This document shows, piece by piece, positions 5,126 through 6,219 of a stretch of 6,219 nucleotides of DNA. Each line of letters starts with the position of its first letter. Positions within the stretch are counted from its first letter, which is position 1. Position numbers and translations under genes: made by a program. Source of the stretch: Actinomycetota bacterium (lineage in GTDB: Bacteria > Actinomycetota > Acidimicrobiia > Spongiisociales > UBA11373); contig JAUYIV010000038.1 of assembly GCA_030688105.1 (NCBI GenBank), positions 1-6,219 of the forward strand, given 5' to 3'. A model generated the notes under the pieces. The model was not told the DNA's origin. It ran no database searches and worked only from the letters and a program-made list of their open reading frames with translations.

Positions 5126-5959
5126 ATGTACGAGGTCAACGTGGAGAAGCCCCTCGATGCCCCCGTGCTGGTGGTCGCGTTCGAGGGCTGGGTGTCCGCC
5201 GGATCGGCGGGCACTGCGAGCGCCGGTCACATCGCCGACGATTCACCGGTGGTGACGACCTTCGACAGCGACCGGCTCTACGATTACCGGGTCAACCGCC
5301 CCACCCTCGACTTCGTCGACGGGATGATCGATGAGATCGACTGGCCGGCCGTGACGATCCGTCTGCGGCGAATCGGCGAGCGGGACGTCCTCGTCCTCAC
5401 CGGGCCGGAGCCCAACTGGGCATGGCGCGCCTTCGGCGAAGCCATCGGCGACCTGGCGACGGACCTCGGTGTGATCCAACAGGTGTCTCTCGGGGGCATC
5501 CCTTGGGCCGCCCCCCACACCAGGCCGACGATCGTCGTGACCACCGCCTCGCGACGCGACCTCATCGGGGCCGATGCGAACTTCCCCGAGGGTCTCCTGC
5601 GGGTACCCGGGTCGGCTGCCTCGATCGTCGAGAAGGCAGTCGCCGACCGCGGCATCCCGACGGTCGGGTTCTGGGCACGGGTGCCGCATTACGTGGGAGG
5701 CATCTATTACCCCGCCGTCGTATCACTCGTCGAGCGGGTCTCGAGGCACCTGGGAATCGACATCCCGCTCGGCTCGCTCGTCGATGATGCTGCCGCACAG
5801 CGCCGCCACCTCAGCGAGGCGCTCGAGGATCAGCCGCCGATCCGGGAGATCGTGGCGCAACTGGAGGCCGCCTACGACGCGTCGGGAGAGGTCGCCAGCG
5901 GAGAGGAGATCGCCGCCGAGATCGAGAGGTATCTGCGGGAGCGCGGCGAGCCGGAGTAG
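5126..5959 (+). CDS. PAC2-family protein
   Basis: This is a 277-residue cytosolic protein. The N-terminus has the family pattern VLVVAFEGWVSAGSAGTAS (14-32), followed by YDYRVNRPTLDFVDG (52-66), the strand VLVLTGPEPNWAWRAF (88-103), and SLGGIPWAAPHTRP (121-134). GFWARVPHYVGGIYYP (181-196) is the conserved second-half motif. The C-terminal 55 residues are helical and acidic (about 223-277). PAC2 proteins are related to eukaryotic proteasome assembly chaperone 2; in actinomycetes they are widespread, but their molecular role is not established, and a link to the Pup-proteasome system has only been suggested. No proteasome or Pup gene is in the window. The ATG at 5126 is supported by the start of homology and the -10 box nine bases upstream; no ribosome binding site is present. 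Its 3' end is overlapped on the opposite strand by the open frame continuing from the broken RTX gene. Confidence 0.9.
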   Translation: MYEVNVEKPLDAPVLVVAFEGWVSAGSAGTASAGHIADDSPVVTTFDSDRLYDYRVNRPTLDFVDGMIDEIDWPAVTIRLRRIGERDVLVLTGPEPNWAWRAFGEAIGDLATDLGVIQQVSLGGIPWAAPHTRPTIVVTTASRRDLIGADANFPEGLLRVPGSAASIVEKAVADRGIPTVGFWARVPHYVGGIYYPAVVSLVERVSRHLGIDIPLGSLVDDAAAQRRHLSEALEDQPPIREIVAQLEAAYDASGEVASGEEIAAEIERYLRERGEPE

Positions 5960-5968
5960 CCGCCGCGC
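5941..5968. terminator. GC-rich stem-loop across the PAC2 stop codon
   Basis: GCGCGGCG at 5941-5948 is perfectly complementary to CGCCGCGC at 5961-5968, with a 12-base loop that contains the TAG stop at 5957-5959. There is no T tract on either side, so it is not a standard intrinsic terminator. It could be a bidirectional U-less terminator between the convergent genes, or a chance result of GC content. Confidence 0.25.
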
Positions 5969-5980
5969 CAAGAGGCACAA

Positions 5981-6219
5981 CTCGCACATCGTGTAACTCG
6001 CCCCGTTGATGCAGGTGTCGGTGCCTTTCCCACCATCGAGGTGGTCGTCCCCGGCTCCCCATCGAGGTGATCGAAGCCCGTCCCCCATACAGTCGGTCGC
6101 TCCCGCCCGTCCCGCGGAGATCGTCGGCGCCGGCGGAGCCCTCGAGCACCTCATCGCGGCTGCTCCCCAAGATCTCGTCGTCGCCCGACCCGCGGAGAAT
6201 GCGCTCGAAACCCTCGAGG
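5981..6219 (-). pseudogene. RTX-type calcium-binding repeat protein, 3' end, with two frameshifts; 5' part outside window
   Basis: On the minus strand the sequence encodes nonapeptide repeats of the hemolysin-type calcium-binding (RTX, GGxGxDxLx) kind, but in three successive frames. Frame one reads LRGSGDDEILGSSRDEVLEG and then SAGADDLRGTGGSDRLYGG. Frame two reads GFDHLDGEPG. Frame three reads GDDHLDGGKGTDTCINGASY and then TMCE. Equivalent codons of successive repeats begin at 6128, 6101, 6075, 6049 and 6022, spacings of 27, 26, 26 and 27, so each of two units lacks exactly one base (within 6076-6086 and 6049-6056, both in G runs on the coding strand). RTX proteins are usually secreted and fold when binding calcium. 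The ending TDTC...C resembles C-termini of such actinobacterial proteins. No stop codon follows soon: the last frame stays open to 5723, antisense to PAC2. This is either a decaying gene or two sequencing/assembly errors. The annotated end at 5981 marks the last repeat-like residues, not a stop. Confidence 0.75.

Noticed and set aside
3059..5230. Open reading frame of 723 codons on the minus strand
   Set aside because: It is antisense to the lipoprotein and then out of frame over thiolase; both have convincing products in other frames.
6049..6086. Programmed ribosomal frameshifting in the RTX gene
   Set aside because: Two shifts in the same direction within about 30 bases, with no slippery heptamer or downstream structure recognised, fit random deletions or sequencing errors better.

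Overview
The window is about 6.2 kb of GC-rich DNA, most likely from an actinomycete (Actinomycetota). An Acidimicrobiia-like lineage is possible but not proven. The evidence is a PAC2-family protein of the kind common in Actinomycetota, a lipoprotein with a Ser/Thr-rich linker, strong G/C preference at third codon positions, and TANNNT-type -10 boxes lying only 8-9 bases before start codons, as in leaderless actinobacterial genes. It reads as ordinary chromosome: no tRNA, rRNA, CRISPR array, transposase or integrase was seen.

Left part (1-2114, minus strand): a compact three-gene operon read right to left. It encodes a DNA-binding regulator (excisionase/MerR-type HTH plus PocR-like sensor domain), an FAD-dependent oxidoreductase of the sulfide:quinone oxidoreductase (SQR)-like class, and the first 44 residues of a coiled-coil protein, possibly DUF1641-like, cut by the window edge. 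Both junctions are 4-base stop/start overlaps (GTGA and ATGA), so translation is probably coupled. A long imperfect inverted repeat made of two GCACC/GGTGC-type dyads sits directly upstream of the regulator gene and is a good operator or leader-hairpin candidate.

Middle non-coding stretch (2115-2496): no convincing gene. It holds four separate short tandem arrays of different sequence that all share a 7-base unit. The last, (GGGCAAC)7, begins three bases after the thiolase stop codon and fits a G-quadruplex motif on the plus strand.

Right-middle (2497-5092): a complete thiolase (acetyl-CoA acyltransferase type, minus strand) and, divergently, a secreted lipoprotein with a peptidoglycan-binding domain, a PPC-like beta domain and an unrecognised C-terminal domain.

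Right end (5093-6219): a PAC2-family protein on the plus strand, followed convergently by the 3' end of an RTX-type calcium-binding repeat gene on the minus strand. That gene carries two separate single-base deletions in its repeats and is broken as read.

The most interesting units are the PocR-regulator/flavoprotein/coiled-coil operon, which may be a sensor-controlled sulfur or quinone redox module, and the heptamer-repeat intergenic region. The other genes look like unlinked housekeeping or envelope genes.
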